A stretch of DNA of 64,000 nucleotides, taken from contig CM040441.1 of assembly GCA_022749755.1 (NCBI GenBank), forward strand, positions 22,507,475 through 22,571,474. Direction: 5' to 3'. Positions 1-9,527 of the stretch are shown here, piece by piece. The translations under genes were made by a program, and so were the position numbers. The DNA is from Azadirachta indica. Its lineage: Eukaryota; Streptophyta; Magnoliopsida; Sapindales; Meliaceae. The stretch's first letter is position 1. Each line of letters begins with the position of its first letter. Under the pieces are notes generated by a model. It had not been told where the DNA came from and searched no databases. It saw nothing but the letters and a program-made list of their open reading frames with translations.

Positions 1-447
1 ATGAGGATGAGGTTCTTTGTGACGTGATTCCTATGTACGTTTGTCACATCCTATTATTGGGCAGACCATGACAGTATGATCGACGAGTCACACAAGACGG
101 TTTCACCAATAGATACTCTTTTACTATCAAAAGGCAACCTATATCACTTGTACTATTGACTCCAAAACAAGTTCTCAAAAACCAATTAAAGATATAAAAA
201 GCGAGTGAAAAGAAAAAAGAAAACGAGAAAGACAAAAATGTGAAAGAGAGTGAGAGGAAAAATGAGAGAGTTGCAACGTTAATATATGAGAGAGAGGACA
301 AATATAATTTTATTGCAAAAAAAAGTGAGATCAAGAGAGCTTTACTTTCACAACAAAAAAAAGTGAGATCAAGAGAGCTTTACTTTCACAACAAAAAAAA
401 GTGAGATCAAGAGAGCTTTACTTTCACAACAACCCCTTATAATACTT
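1..447 (+). pseudogene. Protease tail and charged linker of A-I pol (broken)
   Basis: In frame with the family A polyprotein this reads the last part of the retropepsin region (CDVIPMYVCHILL), then a strongly charged Lys/Glu-rich linker, then KSEIKRALLSQQ ahead of RT. The active-site segment lies upstream of the window. A TAA interrupts the linker near 197, where family member A-III reads a sense codon. The 38-bp unit at 317-430 is present three times here and once in the sister copy. Identification rests on alignment to the same region at 21000-21560 and 26620-27190. Confidence 0.8.
317..430 (+). repeat. 38-bp unit, three tandem copies, in the PR-RT linker
   Basis: The phrase GTGAGATCAAGAGAGC begins at 325, 363 and 401, a period of 38 bp, each preceded by a run of eight A. 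The sister copy near 27160 and elements A-II and A-III each have it once. The expansion is therefore private to this copy and adds 76 bp, which shifts the reading frame. Replication slippage between the A runs is the simplest source. Confidence 0.92.
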
Positions 448-1322
448 ATGTACAAGGAGGCCTTTTTGTGTACTGACGATTTTGCCGGATCCTTGCCGAG
501 CAATGTTATGTTTCTTTTGCAGGAATTCAAGGATATCTTTCCTGAAGAGTTGCCTCTGGTTTATCTCCAATTCGAGGAATTAAACATCAAATTGATTTTG
601 TACCCGGTGCAACAATTCCTAACCGACCAGCTTATAGAAGTAATCCTGAGCAGACAAAAGAACTTCAATGACAAGTTAATGAGCTGATAGAGAAATGGTA
701 TGCTAGAGAAAGCACGAGTCATTATGCGGTTCCAGTGCTACTAGTGCCTAAGAAAGATGGGACATGGAAGATGTGTGTTGATTGCCAAGTTGTCAACAAT
801 ATTACGGTAATGTATCGATGTCCAATTCCTCGATTAGATGATATGTTAGATGAATTGTATGGATTTTGTATGTTTTCTAAAATTGATCTTAAGAGTGGAT
901 ACCATCAAATTAGGATGAAAGAAGGGGATGAGTGGAAAAGTGCATTTAAAACAAAATATGGTTTGTATGAATGGTTAGTTATGCCTTTTGGGTTAACTAA
1001 TGCAGCTAATACTTTTATGAGACTTATGAACTATGTTTTACGTGCTTTCATTGGCAAATTCATAGTAGTCTATTTTGATGATATCTTGATTTATAGCCAA
1101 AACTTGAATGATCATGTTGAACTTTTAAAACTTGGTTTAGCGGTTTTAAGGAAATAAAGGGTATTTGCTAATTTTAAGAAATGTAAATTTTACACAGATA
1201 AGCTTGTGTTTCTTGGTTTTGTTGTAAGTGCTAAAGGGATTGAGGTCAATGAGGAGAAGGTGAAGGCAATTCAAGAATGGCCAATGCCTACTTCGACGAA
1301 TCAAGTAAGAAGTTTTCATTAA
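448..1322 (+). pseudogene. Reverse transcriptase of A-I (broken)
   Basis: RNA-dependent DNA polymerase domain. Visible motifs in order are [41 protein letters not shown] and the catalytic box [10 protein letters not shown] near 1068-1099. The chain is broken three ways. A one-base deletion near 558 lies before the expected GLPPIRGIKHQID segment and is shared with all family A copies here. A CGA-to-TGA change makes a stop near 670, and a TAA at 1155 stands where relatives read GAA. The catalytic aspartates are preserved. Confidence 0.9.
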
Positions 1323-1906
1323 TTGGTCAGTTTTTATCGGCGCTTTGTTCGAGATTTTAGTAGCATAGCTGCACCTTTAACCAAAGTCATCAAGAAGAAT
1401 ATTCCATTCAAGTGGGGAAAAGAGCAAGAAAAGGCATTCAAACTTATCAAAGAAAAATTGACTAATGCACTTTTACTTGTTTTACCTAACTTTACTAAAA
1501 CATTTGAGATAGAGTGTGATGCTTCAGGTACAGGAATTGGAGGCGTACTAATGCAAGAAGGAAGACCAATTGCATACTTTAGTGAGAAACTAAATGGTGC
1601 GGCTTTAAACTATCCCACTTACGACAAAAAATTGTATACATTGGTTCAAACTCTAAAAACTTGACAACATTACCTTGACCCAAAGAGTTTGTGATTCATA
1701 TAGATCATGAATCCTTGAAATATTTAAAGGCGTAGCACAAATTAAGCAGACGTCACGCCAAATGGGTGGAGTTCATTAAGACATTTCTTTATGTGATCAA
1801 ATACAAATAAAGCAAAGAAAATATAGTTGCTGATGCACTATCACACAGGTATACTTTACTTTCAACTCTTAATGCTAAATTTCTTGGATTTGAGTACATT
1901 AAGGAG
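1323..1906 (+). pseudogene. RT connection and RNase H of A-I (broken)
   Basis: This starts with the conserved connection ([20 protein letters not shown]) and reaches the Ty3-type RNase H, seen as [17 protein letters not shown] with its first catalytic Asp and then [20 protein letters not shown]. Tryptophan codons of the [11 protein letters not shown] segment have become stops (TGA near 1662 and 1677). The later HxDHESLK segment reads IDHESLKYLKA, so the Thr before Asp is lost. Enzymatically dead, but the family assignment is firm. Confidence 0.88.
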
Positions 1907-3370
1907 TTGTATGTAATGGACTCTAATTTTTGTGACTTGTTTAAAAATTGCACTGAGGGAGCATGTGGGAAGTTCTATTTGCATGATGGTTTTCTATTTC
2001 GAGAAAATAAATTGTGTGTTCTATATTCATCTTTGTGTGAGTTACTTGTTCGAGAAGCACACGATAGAGGTTTAATGGGTCACTTTAGCGTAGCTAAGAC
2101 TTTACACATTGCATGACGCACATGAAACGTGATGTAGAAAGGGTTTGTACGAGATACATTACTTGTAGGCAAGCTAAGTTTAGGCAACAACCACATGGAT
2201 TGTATACACCATTTCCTATTCCTAGTGTACCTTGGGTTGATATTTTTATGAATTTTGTTTTAGGATTACCTATGACAGAGGGGGAGAGACTTAGTTTTTG
2301 TGGTTGTCGATAGGTTTTCTAAGATGGCACACTTTATTGTATGTCATAAAACTAATGATGCATCACATATAGCTGATTTGTTTTTCAAGGAAGTTGTTAA
2401 GTTGCATAGATTGCCCAAGACTATTGTCTCAGATCGAGACTCAAAGTTCTTACGTTACTTTTGGAAGACATTGTGGGGAAAGTTGGGAACTAAATTATTG
2501 TTTTCTTCTACTTGTCACCCACAAATAGATGGTCAAACCGAAGTAGTAAATAGGATATTGTCTACTTTGTTGCGTACTATCATATAAAAGAATTTGAAAA
2601 CTTCGGAAAATTGCTTGTCACATGTTGAATTTACTTATAATCGTTGTATTCATTCTGTCACTAAGTTTTCACCTTTTGAAATTGTCTATAGTTTTAATCT
2701 ACTAACTCCTTTAGATTTAACTCCTTTACCTATGAATGAGCGCGTTAATTTAGATGGCAAGAAAAAAGCTGATTTCATTAAGCAGATTCATGAGAAAGCA
2801 AAGCAACACATAGAGCAACGAACGAAACAATATGCCAAGCAAGCCAATAAGGGACGCAAGAAGGTTGTCTTTAAATTAGAAGATTTGGTTTGATTACATA
2901 TGAGGAAGGAGCGTTTTCCTGAGCAAAGACGTTCTAAACTTCTACCAAGGGGAGATGGCCCATTTCGAGTACTAGAACGCATCAATGATAATGTCTACAA
3001 ACTTGAACTACCAGGCGAGTACAGGGTTAGTACAACATTTAATGTTTTTGACTTATCTCCTTTTGATGTAGGTAGCGATTTGAGGACAAATCCTTTTCAA
3101 GAGAGGGAGAATGATGCAAACGAAGTTGTCCAACCACGTAAACAAGAGGAGAACCTCAAACATAAGGTTGGAGATACTCAATTACAGCATTTATATGATT
3201 CGCTAAGCGTGCCGAGTGGACTGATTACAAGAGCTAGAGCCAAAACATTTGAAAGTGTTTTAAATGGACTAATTATGAAGATGTGTGATTCAAATACAAT
3301 TGAAGATACACGTTGTGAAGAATTAGGTTCAGTGAACATCATTCAAGCAATTGGAGTCCAAGAAGACTAA
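1907..3370 (+). pseudogene. Integrase of A-I, reading through into the 3' LTR (broken)
   Basis: DDE integrase that would join retroelement DNA to the chromosome. A degraded HHCC zinc-binding region comes first (GLMGHFSVAKTLHI... [11 protein letters not shown]). The catalytic core follows, with Asp in PWVDIFMNF, Asp in IVSDRDSKF and Glu in [13 protein letters not shown]. The C-terminal region ([18 protein letters not shown], then [24 protein letters not shown]) runs on to [15 protein letters not shown]. Stops lie near 2115, 2587 and 2892, and a frame break lies near 2300. The last 86 codons, to the TAA at 3368-3370, lie inside the 3' LTR. No classical chromodomain was recognised; the short tail resembles the CR-type tail of CRM elements. 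Confidence 0.9.
3098..3111 (+). promoter_or_regulatory. Polypurine tract of A-I
   Basis: The 14-base purine-rich run CAAGAGAGGGAGAA ends exactly where the LTR begins (TGATGC at 3112). It is the expected plus-strand primer of an LTR retrotransposon, and it also encodes part of the integrase tail. Confidence 0.85.
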
Positions 3371-3466
3371 TATGAAAATGTTCAAAAATTATAGTCCATT
3401 TATATAATTTTAAGAATCTTAAAATGATGTAATCACTTATATCATACACATTTGATGTCATTACTT

Positions 3467-3500
3467 ACGTCATATATATATGACGTTATATATGACGTCA
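3467..3500. promoter_or_regulatory. Palindromic TGACGT cluster in LTR U3
   Basis: A perfect 20-bp palindrome (ACGTCATATATATATGACGT, 3467-3486) is followed by a second TGACGTCA at 3493-3500. TGACG/TGACGTCA is the known core for plant TGA-type bZIP factors (as-1 and CRE-like sites). It lies about 125-155 bp upstream of the TATA box, where a U3 enhancer would be. Function is inferred. Confidence 0.55.
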
Positions 3501-3623
3501 TTGCTTACATTTTCATGTTTGAAATTTGTAGGTTTTAAAAGTCATAAAATTTGAATTTATTTTGTCAAATTGTTAGGTAGGATTGATAGCCTAACTTTTG
3601 ACATTTTCCCTTTGTATTTTGCT

Positions 3624-3630
3624 TATAAAA
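3624..3630 (+). promoter_or_regulatory. TATA box of family A LTR
   Basis: TATAAAA within GCTTATAAAAAGG. The same element occurs in most other family A LTRs here (near 4971, 30380, 31718, 46351, 55573, 59932 and 61231), while the A-II LTRs have the decayed CTCTAAAAAGG. It should mark the U3/R boundary about 30 bp downstream. Confidence 0.7.
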
Positions 3631-3942
3631 AGGTTTTCATTTCTTAAAATGAGACAAGCAATTTTGAGTGTTAAATTATTTCTTATAAGTTCTGTTCTTG
3701 AGCTCTTCAAGTTTAATTTCTTGTGGCGTTCAAAATAATCAAACTTATCATCTAAATTTTTAAGTATTTTCTTAAGGATTCTTGGTATGGCGTTTGAGTA
3801 AATCATAGTCTTAGTTCTTATCTAAATAGGTATCGGGTCAAGATTTTATAAACTTGCATCTTGAAAAAATCTTTGGCTTCTTTACTACATTCGGTGTTGG
3901 GTTTTGTCTTAATATTGGCGAAGTTCGTATTAGTTCGTATCA

Positions 3943-4475
3943 TCCGGCCCCAAAAATCGTAAGTTTTTAACTTCTCTGTTTTGGAAATAAAATACATTGT
4001 AAGGATCTTAATGCAATGGTGAGTAACAAGACGTATAGTTCGTCTCTAAACGATGTTGTTATTTAAGTTCATGTCACGTTTGACAATTTCGTCCCCAAAA
4101 ATCCTACGTTTTCAACTTCTTCGTTTTTGAAATAAAATGTATCGTAAACGTCCTCACACGATGTTTAGAAACTAGACTTGCAGCTCGTCTCAAACCGAAG
4201 ACATTTTCGATTTTGCATCATGTTTGACAATTCCAGCTCTGAAAATCGTACGTTTTTAACTTATCCGTTTTCGAAATAAAATATACTGTAATGATTCTCA
4301 CGCGATGGTCAGAAACAAAGCATGCGGTTCGTCTCAAAACGAAGTCGTTTTTCGAGTCTGTATCACATTTGACAAGTCTGACCCTGAAAATCGTACGTTT
4401 TCAATTTCTCCGTTTTCAAAATAAAATGCACCGTAAGATTTTTTACGCGATGGTTAGAAAAAGACATGTGGTTCG
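3943..4475 (-). repeat. 144-bp satellite, about 3.7 units, minus orientation
   Basis: This is the reverse complement of the unit seen at 11665-14610. The landmarks CCGGCCCCAAAAATCG, then TTTTGAAATAAAATG, then GATGGTGAGTAACAAGACG recur about every 144 bp. It is flanked on both sides by family A LTR termini with no other DNA between. Confidence 0.9.
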
Positions 4476-5170
4476 TGATGCAAACGAAGTTGTGCAACCA
4501 CATAAATAAGAGGAGAAACTCATACATAGGGCTGGAGACACTCAATTGCAGCATTTATATGATTCGCTAAGTATGCCGAGTGAACCGATTACAAGAGTTA
4601 GAGTCAAGACATTGGAAGGTCAATTAAATGGACAAATTAAAAAGATGTGTGATTTACATACTATTCAAGATACATGTCTTTAAGAATTAGATTCAGTAAA
4701 CATCATTCAAGCGTTCAGAGTGTAAGAAGACTAATATGGAAATGTTCAAAAATTATAATCCATTTGTGCAATTTTTAAGAATCTTGACGTAATCACTTAC
4801 ATCATACTCATACGACGTCATTGCGTACGTCATATATATATGATGTCATTGCTTACGTTTGCATATTTGAAATTTGTAGTTTTTAAAAGTTATAAAGTTT
4901 GTATTTATTTTGTCAAATTGTTAGTTAGAATTGTTAGTCTAATTTTTGACATTTTTCATTTGTATTTGCCTATAAAAAGGCTTTCATTTTGGAAATAAAA
5001 AAATTAATTTTGAGTATTAAGTTATTTCTTACAAGTTCTTATTCTTGAACTCTTTAAGTCTAATTTCTTATAGCGTTCAAAAACAACCAAACTTATCATC
5101 TCGATTCTAAGTGTTTTCTTAAGAATTCTTGGTGTGGCATTTGAGTAATCATAGTCTTGATTCTTATCTA
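4476..5170 (+). repeat. Truncated family A LTR (5' 695 bp)
   Basis: Starts TGATGCAAACGAAG directly after satellite. It keeps the coding-like tail, the TGACGTCA region and the TATA box (4971), and stops after TTCTTATCT, where other family A LTRs continue AGATAGGTATCGGG. The last 140 bp or so, including R/U5, are missing and replaced by the insert at 5171. The same truncation point occurs near 31919 and 61430. Confidence 0.88.
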
Positions 5171-5686
5171 TAAATCTAATTACAAAAATTTTAAACATAT
5201 TTGAAAAATAAACAAACTTAAAGAAAGCTTCTCTTTTAAAGGTTCACCAACAAGTTTTGAAAAAGATGATAATTCTGCTCAACAAGAATATACTCCTCTT
5301 CAATCCAGCAATCCTGCCCTTCCAATAGAAAACTCCCTCTTTAGAAAACCCTCTTTTTCATCAAATCCTTTCTCAATTTGTTCTCTACCCAGCAGCACCA
5401 CCAAAATCTTCCCTTTTACTCCTTTTATTAACAACTTATTTAAAATTCACTCCCACATGTCAAGGAAAGTCTGTCTTCCAGTTATCTTCTTACCAGCTGA
5501 AATTTTGACCCTTAAACTTCAACAATTGTTTTCTTTTTGAAATGAAGAGTTGTAAATCATTATGTCTAATTTTTAAATTATTTTCTATCACCCAAATATG
5601 AGTATTGAGGACAAAGTTATGTTAGAAAATACAGACTATATTCAGCAAATACAGGCCTTCCAGTATTGATTTATCAGCGCCCCATG
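5171..5686. other. Unidentified insert between truncated LTR and satellite
   Basis: About 516 bp that matches none of the LTRs, pol genes or satellite here except its own copies at 31920-32435 and 61431-62075. It is pyrimidine-rich in the middle, and one plus-strand frame in the third copy (61462-61695) stays open for 77 codons. It could be a fragment of a host gene or of a fourth transposon. I do not recognise it. Relative to the third copy it lacks about 130 bp before GATTTATCAGCGCCCC. Confidence 0.6.
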
Positions 5687-6069
5687 GCGAAACAAAGTTG
5701 TTTTTCGAATAAGTCTCATGTTTGACAATTCCGACCCCGAAAATCATACGTTTTCAATTTCTCCATTTTTGAAATACAATGCACCATAATGATACTCACA
5801 CGATGGTGAGTAAAAGACGTGCAGCCCAAGTCGAAACAAACTTATTTTTTTAAGTTTGTATCACGTTTGACAATTCTGACCCCGAAAATCATACGTTTTC
5901 AAAATAAAATATACCGCACCAATCCTCACTTGATGGCCAGTAACAAAACATGTGGTCCGTCTCGAAATGAAGTCGTTTTTTAAATGCATATGATGTTTGA
6001 CAATTTCGACTCCAAAATTCGTACGTTTTCAACTTCCCATTTTCAAAATAAAATGTACCATAACGATCC
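5687..6069 (-). repeat. 144-bp satellite, about 2.7 units, minus orientation
   Basis: Same unit and orientation as 3943-4475. It ends in ...ACCATAACGATCC, where the family C element is inserted. The interrupted unit resumes at 11281 with GATCCTCATGCAATGG, so the two sides belong to one ancestral array. Confidence 0.9.
6065..6069. repeat. Target-site duplication GATCC (left) of family C element
   Basis: GATCC immediately before the LTR terminus TGGTACC at 6070 is repeated at 11281-11285 after the opposite LTR terminus. A 5-bp duplication is usual for Ty3/gypsy integration. Removing the element restores a normal satellite unit. Confidence 0.88.
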
Positions 6070-6829
6070 TGGTACCGAAAAATTAAGGTTTGTGTGGGAA
6101 TTTAGGTTTTTACTAAATAAAGTTTGAAATAAGCTCTCCTCCTAAGGTTCACAACAAAAGGGATATATAAACACCATCCTAAATTGCTGCCAAAGGTTGT
6201 AGAACTAAAAATAAAACTCACCACTTTATGGAAATTCTCTACAAGAGATACAAAGTATAAAATACCATAATTTTTTAGCTCACTCAAAACAACTTGATTT
6301 CAATACTACATACTTGAAACCTTTAAATAGGCTCTTACATGGAAATAAATATCAAAGGTTAGGTCAACAACTATTAGAATTTTTAATGGTTAAGCCAACA
6401 ACCATTACCTAACTTTGACAAATGAATATAAACATTTAAAATTCTTTGAAAATAAAACAAAACAGGTAAAACTTTGAATTATAACTCACTAAGTCTTTCT
6501 ATCATCTAGAAATTAAACAAAACACATTGCACTTAAACTAAAAAATCTTTAAAATCTGTGCATCCAGATTCTGCTTTACAAATGAACATGATGTAAGAAT
6601 TTATCATAACTTTCTCTAGAGAACTACAAATGCTAAATCATAAAATTTTATAGAAAGCTTACTTCTTCAACTTTCCAGTGGTACCAACCTCTTTCTAAAA
6701 TATTATTTCAGTGAATACAGTCAAATTCTGAAATTACCCCTTGACAGTGTCTTCACAACTTAGTAAATTAGAGTAATCTTCTTGAACTTATTGGCACTTA
6801 AGTTTTGCTCTTGATGTTTGGAAACTCTT
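6070..6829 (-). repeat. Family C LTR (3' LTR, minus strand)
   Basis: About 760 bp, collinear with 10524-11280. On the plus strand it begins TGGTACCGAAAAATT where the partner begins TGACGAAAAATCG. It runs to GTTTGGAAACTCTTG, where the partner ends GTTTGGACACTCTCGCGTCA, so the last few bases are lost at the junction with family B integrase. Confidence 0.82.
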
Positions 6830-7760
6830 GTTCCAAAAACTATTATTAGTGATAGAGATGTGAAGTTTCTAAGTTATTTTTTTGGAAAGTTTTGTAGAGT
6901 AAATTAGGTACTAAATTGTTATATTCTACTACTTGTCACCCACAAACTGATGGTCAAACAGAAGTTGTGAATAAAACTTTGGGAACTTTGTTGCGTGCTA
7001 TTGTCCAAAAGAATTTGAAGAATTGAGAAGAGTGCATTCCATTTGTTGAATTCGCATATAATAGAGTTGTGCATTCTACTACTGGTTTTTCACCGTTTGA
7101 AATTGTTTATGGCTTTAACCCACTAACCCCTTTGGATTTAGTTCCTTTACCTTGTGATGAAAGAAATAGCTTAGATGGGAAAACGAAGGCAGAATTGGTG
7201 AGAAAACTACATGCAGATGTGTGCAAGAACATTGAAAAGAAGAATCAACAAATACAAGCCAAGTAAACAAAGGACGAAGGCGCGTTGTATTTGAGCCTGG
7301 TGATTGGGTTTGGGTACATATGTGAAAGGAAAGGTCTCCAACTCAAAGGAAGTCAAAGCTACATCCAAGAGGAGATGGTCCCTTTCAAGTTGTTGAGAAG
7401 ATCAATGATAATGCCTACAAATTGGATCTTTCTGGTGAGTATACTGTGAATGCAACTTTTAATATGGCTGATCTTTCTTTTTTTGATGTAGATGGTGAAG
7501 ATTCGTGGACGAATCATCTTAAGGAGTGAGGGAATGATGCAAATACGGATGCACACAAGAGCAATGATCTAATTCAGCTACCTAATGGTCCCGTTACAAG
7601 AGCAAGAATGAAGAAATTCAAAGATGCATTGAATGGGATGATTCAAGGTTTGAAGGATGATTTGCAACAATTCAAGAATGTAAGAAAGAGTCAAATATCA
7701 AACTTGGACTTCAAGAAAATAATCAGAGCTTGATAACATTGACACAAGTACAAGAAGGCA
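6830..7760 (+). pseudogene. Family B integrase fragment, core to C-terminus (broken)
   Basis: Begins abruptly within the integrase core at the segment ISDRDVKF, which holds the second catalytic Asp. It continues through [17 protein letters not shown] with the catalytic Glu, [39 protein letters not shown], then [20 protein letters not shown] and [15 protein letters not shown]. Stops occur at 7024 (TGG to TGA) and 7264, and TGA replaces CGA at 7528. The tail after 7535 lies inside the family B LTR (PNGPVTRARMKKF). Distinct from but related to family A. Confidence 0.87.
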
Positions 7761-8382
7761 AAACCTAAAGATTAAAGCTTCTACGGAATTCAACTTCTCA
7801 AATTTGTATAAGGCCATGTTCGAATGATGTCTCAAGGCTAAGCAAGCATGTTCAAGTCTTTTAATTGCAGTTCGAATCATATCGTCATCATAATGCAAGT
7901 TTCGGATTCAATGTGCCAGTTTGGGCTAAGTTCCTGTTCAAGCCCATCATCTATTTTAATCTTATTTATAAACATATATTTATAGTTTGTTATGTGTTTG
8001 GGCTGTTAACGCTAATTATTAAGCCCAAATTCAGTTTATTTTATTTTAAGTTAAAATAAGTTTAATTTTGTGACTAAACACTCCAATTAGGGTTACTTAT
8101 CTCTTGTAACCATAAATATTTAGCCACATGCTCCCATGGAGGCATGAATTACTTTTTCGAATAAAATAAAATTGAGAGTGTTTTCTCTTGTTTTGATTCT
8201 TGCTTGAATTAAGGTTCTTACAATCAAAGATAATTACTTTGAGGGTATTTATTCTAAGGTTCTATTTCACAAGTTGAAATTAGGTTGCAGACTTGGGTGA
8301 ATATGATTTAACTTTCCAAGAGGTTGCTTCCATGCGTAAAGATATTGGGTCTCAAGTTTAATATACTCGGGGGTTCATATCA
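7535..8382 (+). repeat. Family B LTR (3' LTR)
   Basis: 848 bp, from TGATGCAAATACGG after a purine-rich tract to GGTTCATATCA. The same LTR stands alone in the opposite orientation at 45249-46094 with a target duplication, which fixes both ends. Its right end abuts the minus-strand family C RT in the middle of SKIDLWSG, so it interrupts that gene. Confidence 0.9.
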
Positions 8383-9009
8383 GCCACTCCAAAGATCAAT
8401 CTTTGAAAAGATTTTAGTCCCATGAAGTTGGTCTAAAAGATCATCTAGGCATGGAATTAGAAAGCAATAATCAACTATTATCTTGTTTACTACTTTACTA
8501 TCAACGCACATACGCCATAATCCATCTTTCTTTGGTACTAAAAGTGCGGGAACAGCACAAGGACTCTTACTTTCTTGAACCAATACCTTTGCAATCAACT
8601 CATCAACTTGTCCTTGTAATTCTTCATGCTCTTTTGGACTCATGCAGTTAGCCGCCTTGTTTGGTAGAATAGCTGCAAGTATAAGATCAATGCAATGTTG
8701 AATGTCTCTCATCGGAGGAAGTCCCAGTGGGATCTTCTCTGGAACAACATCATGAAACTCTTTAAGAAGTTGCTTTATGATCTGCGGTGGTTTATTGCCA
8801 TCTTCATTTTCCTCAAACACAACTAGAACATAAACTTCATTACCAAAATTTAACTCCTTATGACATTTTGATATGACAAGTAAATTGTTTCCCTCCCCTT
8901 TGACAGGTTTAGGAATATTTTCCATCTTCGACGGACCCAAAACTATCTTTGTTCCATCTTTGACAAAAGTATGTGTTTTTATATCTATCATGTATAACCT
9001 TTCTATCAT
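8383..9009 (-). pseudogene. Family C reverse transcriptase, N-terminal part (truncated)
   Basis: An open minus-strand frame of about 209 codons. It reads FHDVVPEKIPLGLPPMRDIQH, then [18 protein letters not shown] and IPCLDDLLDQLHGTKIFSKIDLWSG, and stops where the family B LTR begins. The catalytic FDD box and everything after it are missing. The N-terminal 80 residues are the region between protease and RT. This is the longest uninterrupted frame in the copy, but it is a fragment. Confidence 0.88.
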
Positions 9010-9440
9010 ATTGTCAAGGTCTTCCTAAAAGTAAATGACAAGCATCCATGGGCACAACATCACACCAAACTTCATCCATATATTTTTTTTTTTCCAATTG
9101 AAAATGAAACAAGATAGCGTTTATGTACCTTTATCTCACTGCCCTTTCGAAGCCAAGAAAGTTTGTATGGTTGAGGATGTTGCTCAGTTTTGAGATGCAA
9201 CTTCTCCACCATTTTAGTAGATGCCACAGTTTCAAAGTTGCCACCATCAATGATGATGTTATAAACCTTGCCATTAGAAGTACATCTTGTGTGAAAAATG
9301 TTCTTTCGCAACCAATCTTTTCCTTTAAATGCAACGCTCAAACTTCGCTGCATAACAAGGGATTTGCCATAATCAGCATAGACAACATCATTTTCTTCTA
9401 CATCTTTTGGAACTTTGGAATCAAATTGTGGACCTCTCTC
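9010..9440 (-). pseudogene. Family C protease region (broken)
   Basis: Reads FHTRCTSNGKVYNIIIDGG on the minus strand, where IIDGG occupies the aspartic protease active-site position, then VASTKMVEKLHLKTEQHPQPYKL and EIKVHKRYLVSFSIGKK. The frame is lost near 9072, within a T-run whose length differs between the two copies (11 T here, 8 T at about 35830), and again before RT. The active-site Asp is retained. Confidence 0.82.
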
Positions 9441-9485
9441 AATTTCTTCATCAACATCTTCTTCAACAAGTGTGATACTATTAGG

Positions 9486-9527
9486 ACATTCAGAAGCAAT
9501 ATGCCCAACATCTGGACATTTGAAACA
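9486..9527 (-). other. CCHC zinc knuckle of family C gag
   Basis: The minus strand reads CFKCPDVGHIASEC, a perfect CX2CX4HX4C nucleocapsid knuckle that binds genomic RNA. The two codons before it are TGA TGA, most simply from two CGA arginine codons by C-to-T change, so it is cut off from the rest of gag. Confidence 0.88.

Larger units (their letters stand above)
1..3942 (+). mobile_element. Element A-I: 3' half of a family A Ty3/gypsy retrotransposon
   Basis: The window opens inside the protease region of a Ty3/gypsy element and runs through RT, RNase H and integrase to the end of the 3' LTR. The domain order PR-RT-RH-IN is that of Ty3/gypsy (Metaviridae), not Ty1/copia. The right end is defined by the LTR terminus TTCGTATCA at 3942, followed at once by satellite. 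Its 5' LTR and gag lie outside the window, but the near-identical copy at 24838-30698 shows what they look like. Several stops and at least one frameshift make it non-functional. Confidence 0.93.
3112..3942 (+). repeat. Family A LTR (3' LTR of A-I)
   Basis: 831 bp, starting TGATGCAAACG after the polypurine tract and ending TTCGTATCA. The same termini are fixed independently by the nested solo LTR at 57773-58562 with its target duplication. The first 259 bp are still pol coding sequence. U3 holds a TGACGTCA palindrome cluster (3467-3500) and a TATA box (3624-3630). The last bases carry a duplicated AGTTCGTAT. Satellite in the minus orientation follows directly. Confidence 0.93.

Noticed and set aside
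1..3942. Infectious virus (pararetrovirus or env-bearing element)
   Set aside because: No movement, coat or env-like frame lies between integrase and LTR: the integrase tail runs straight into the polypurine tract and LTR. All parts are standard Ty3/gypsy.
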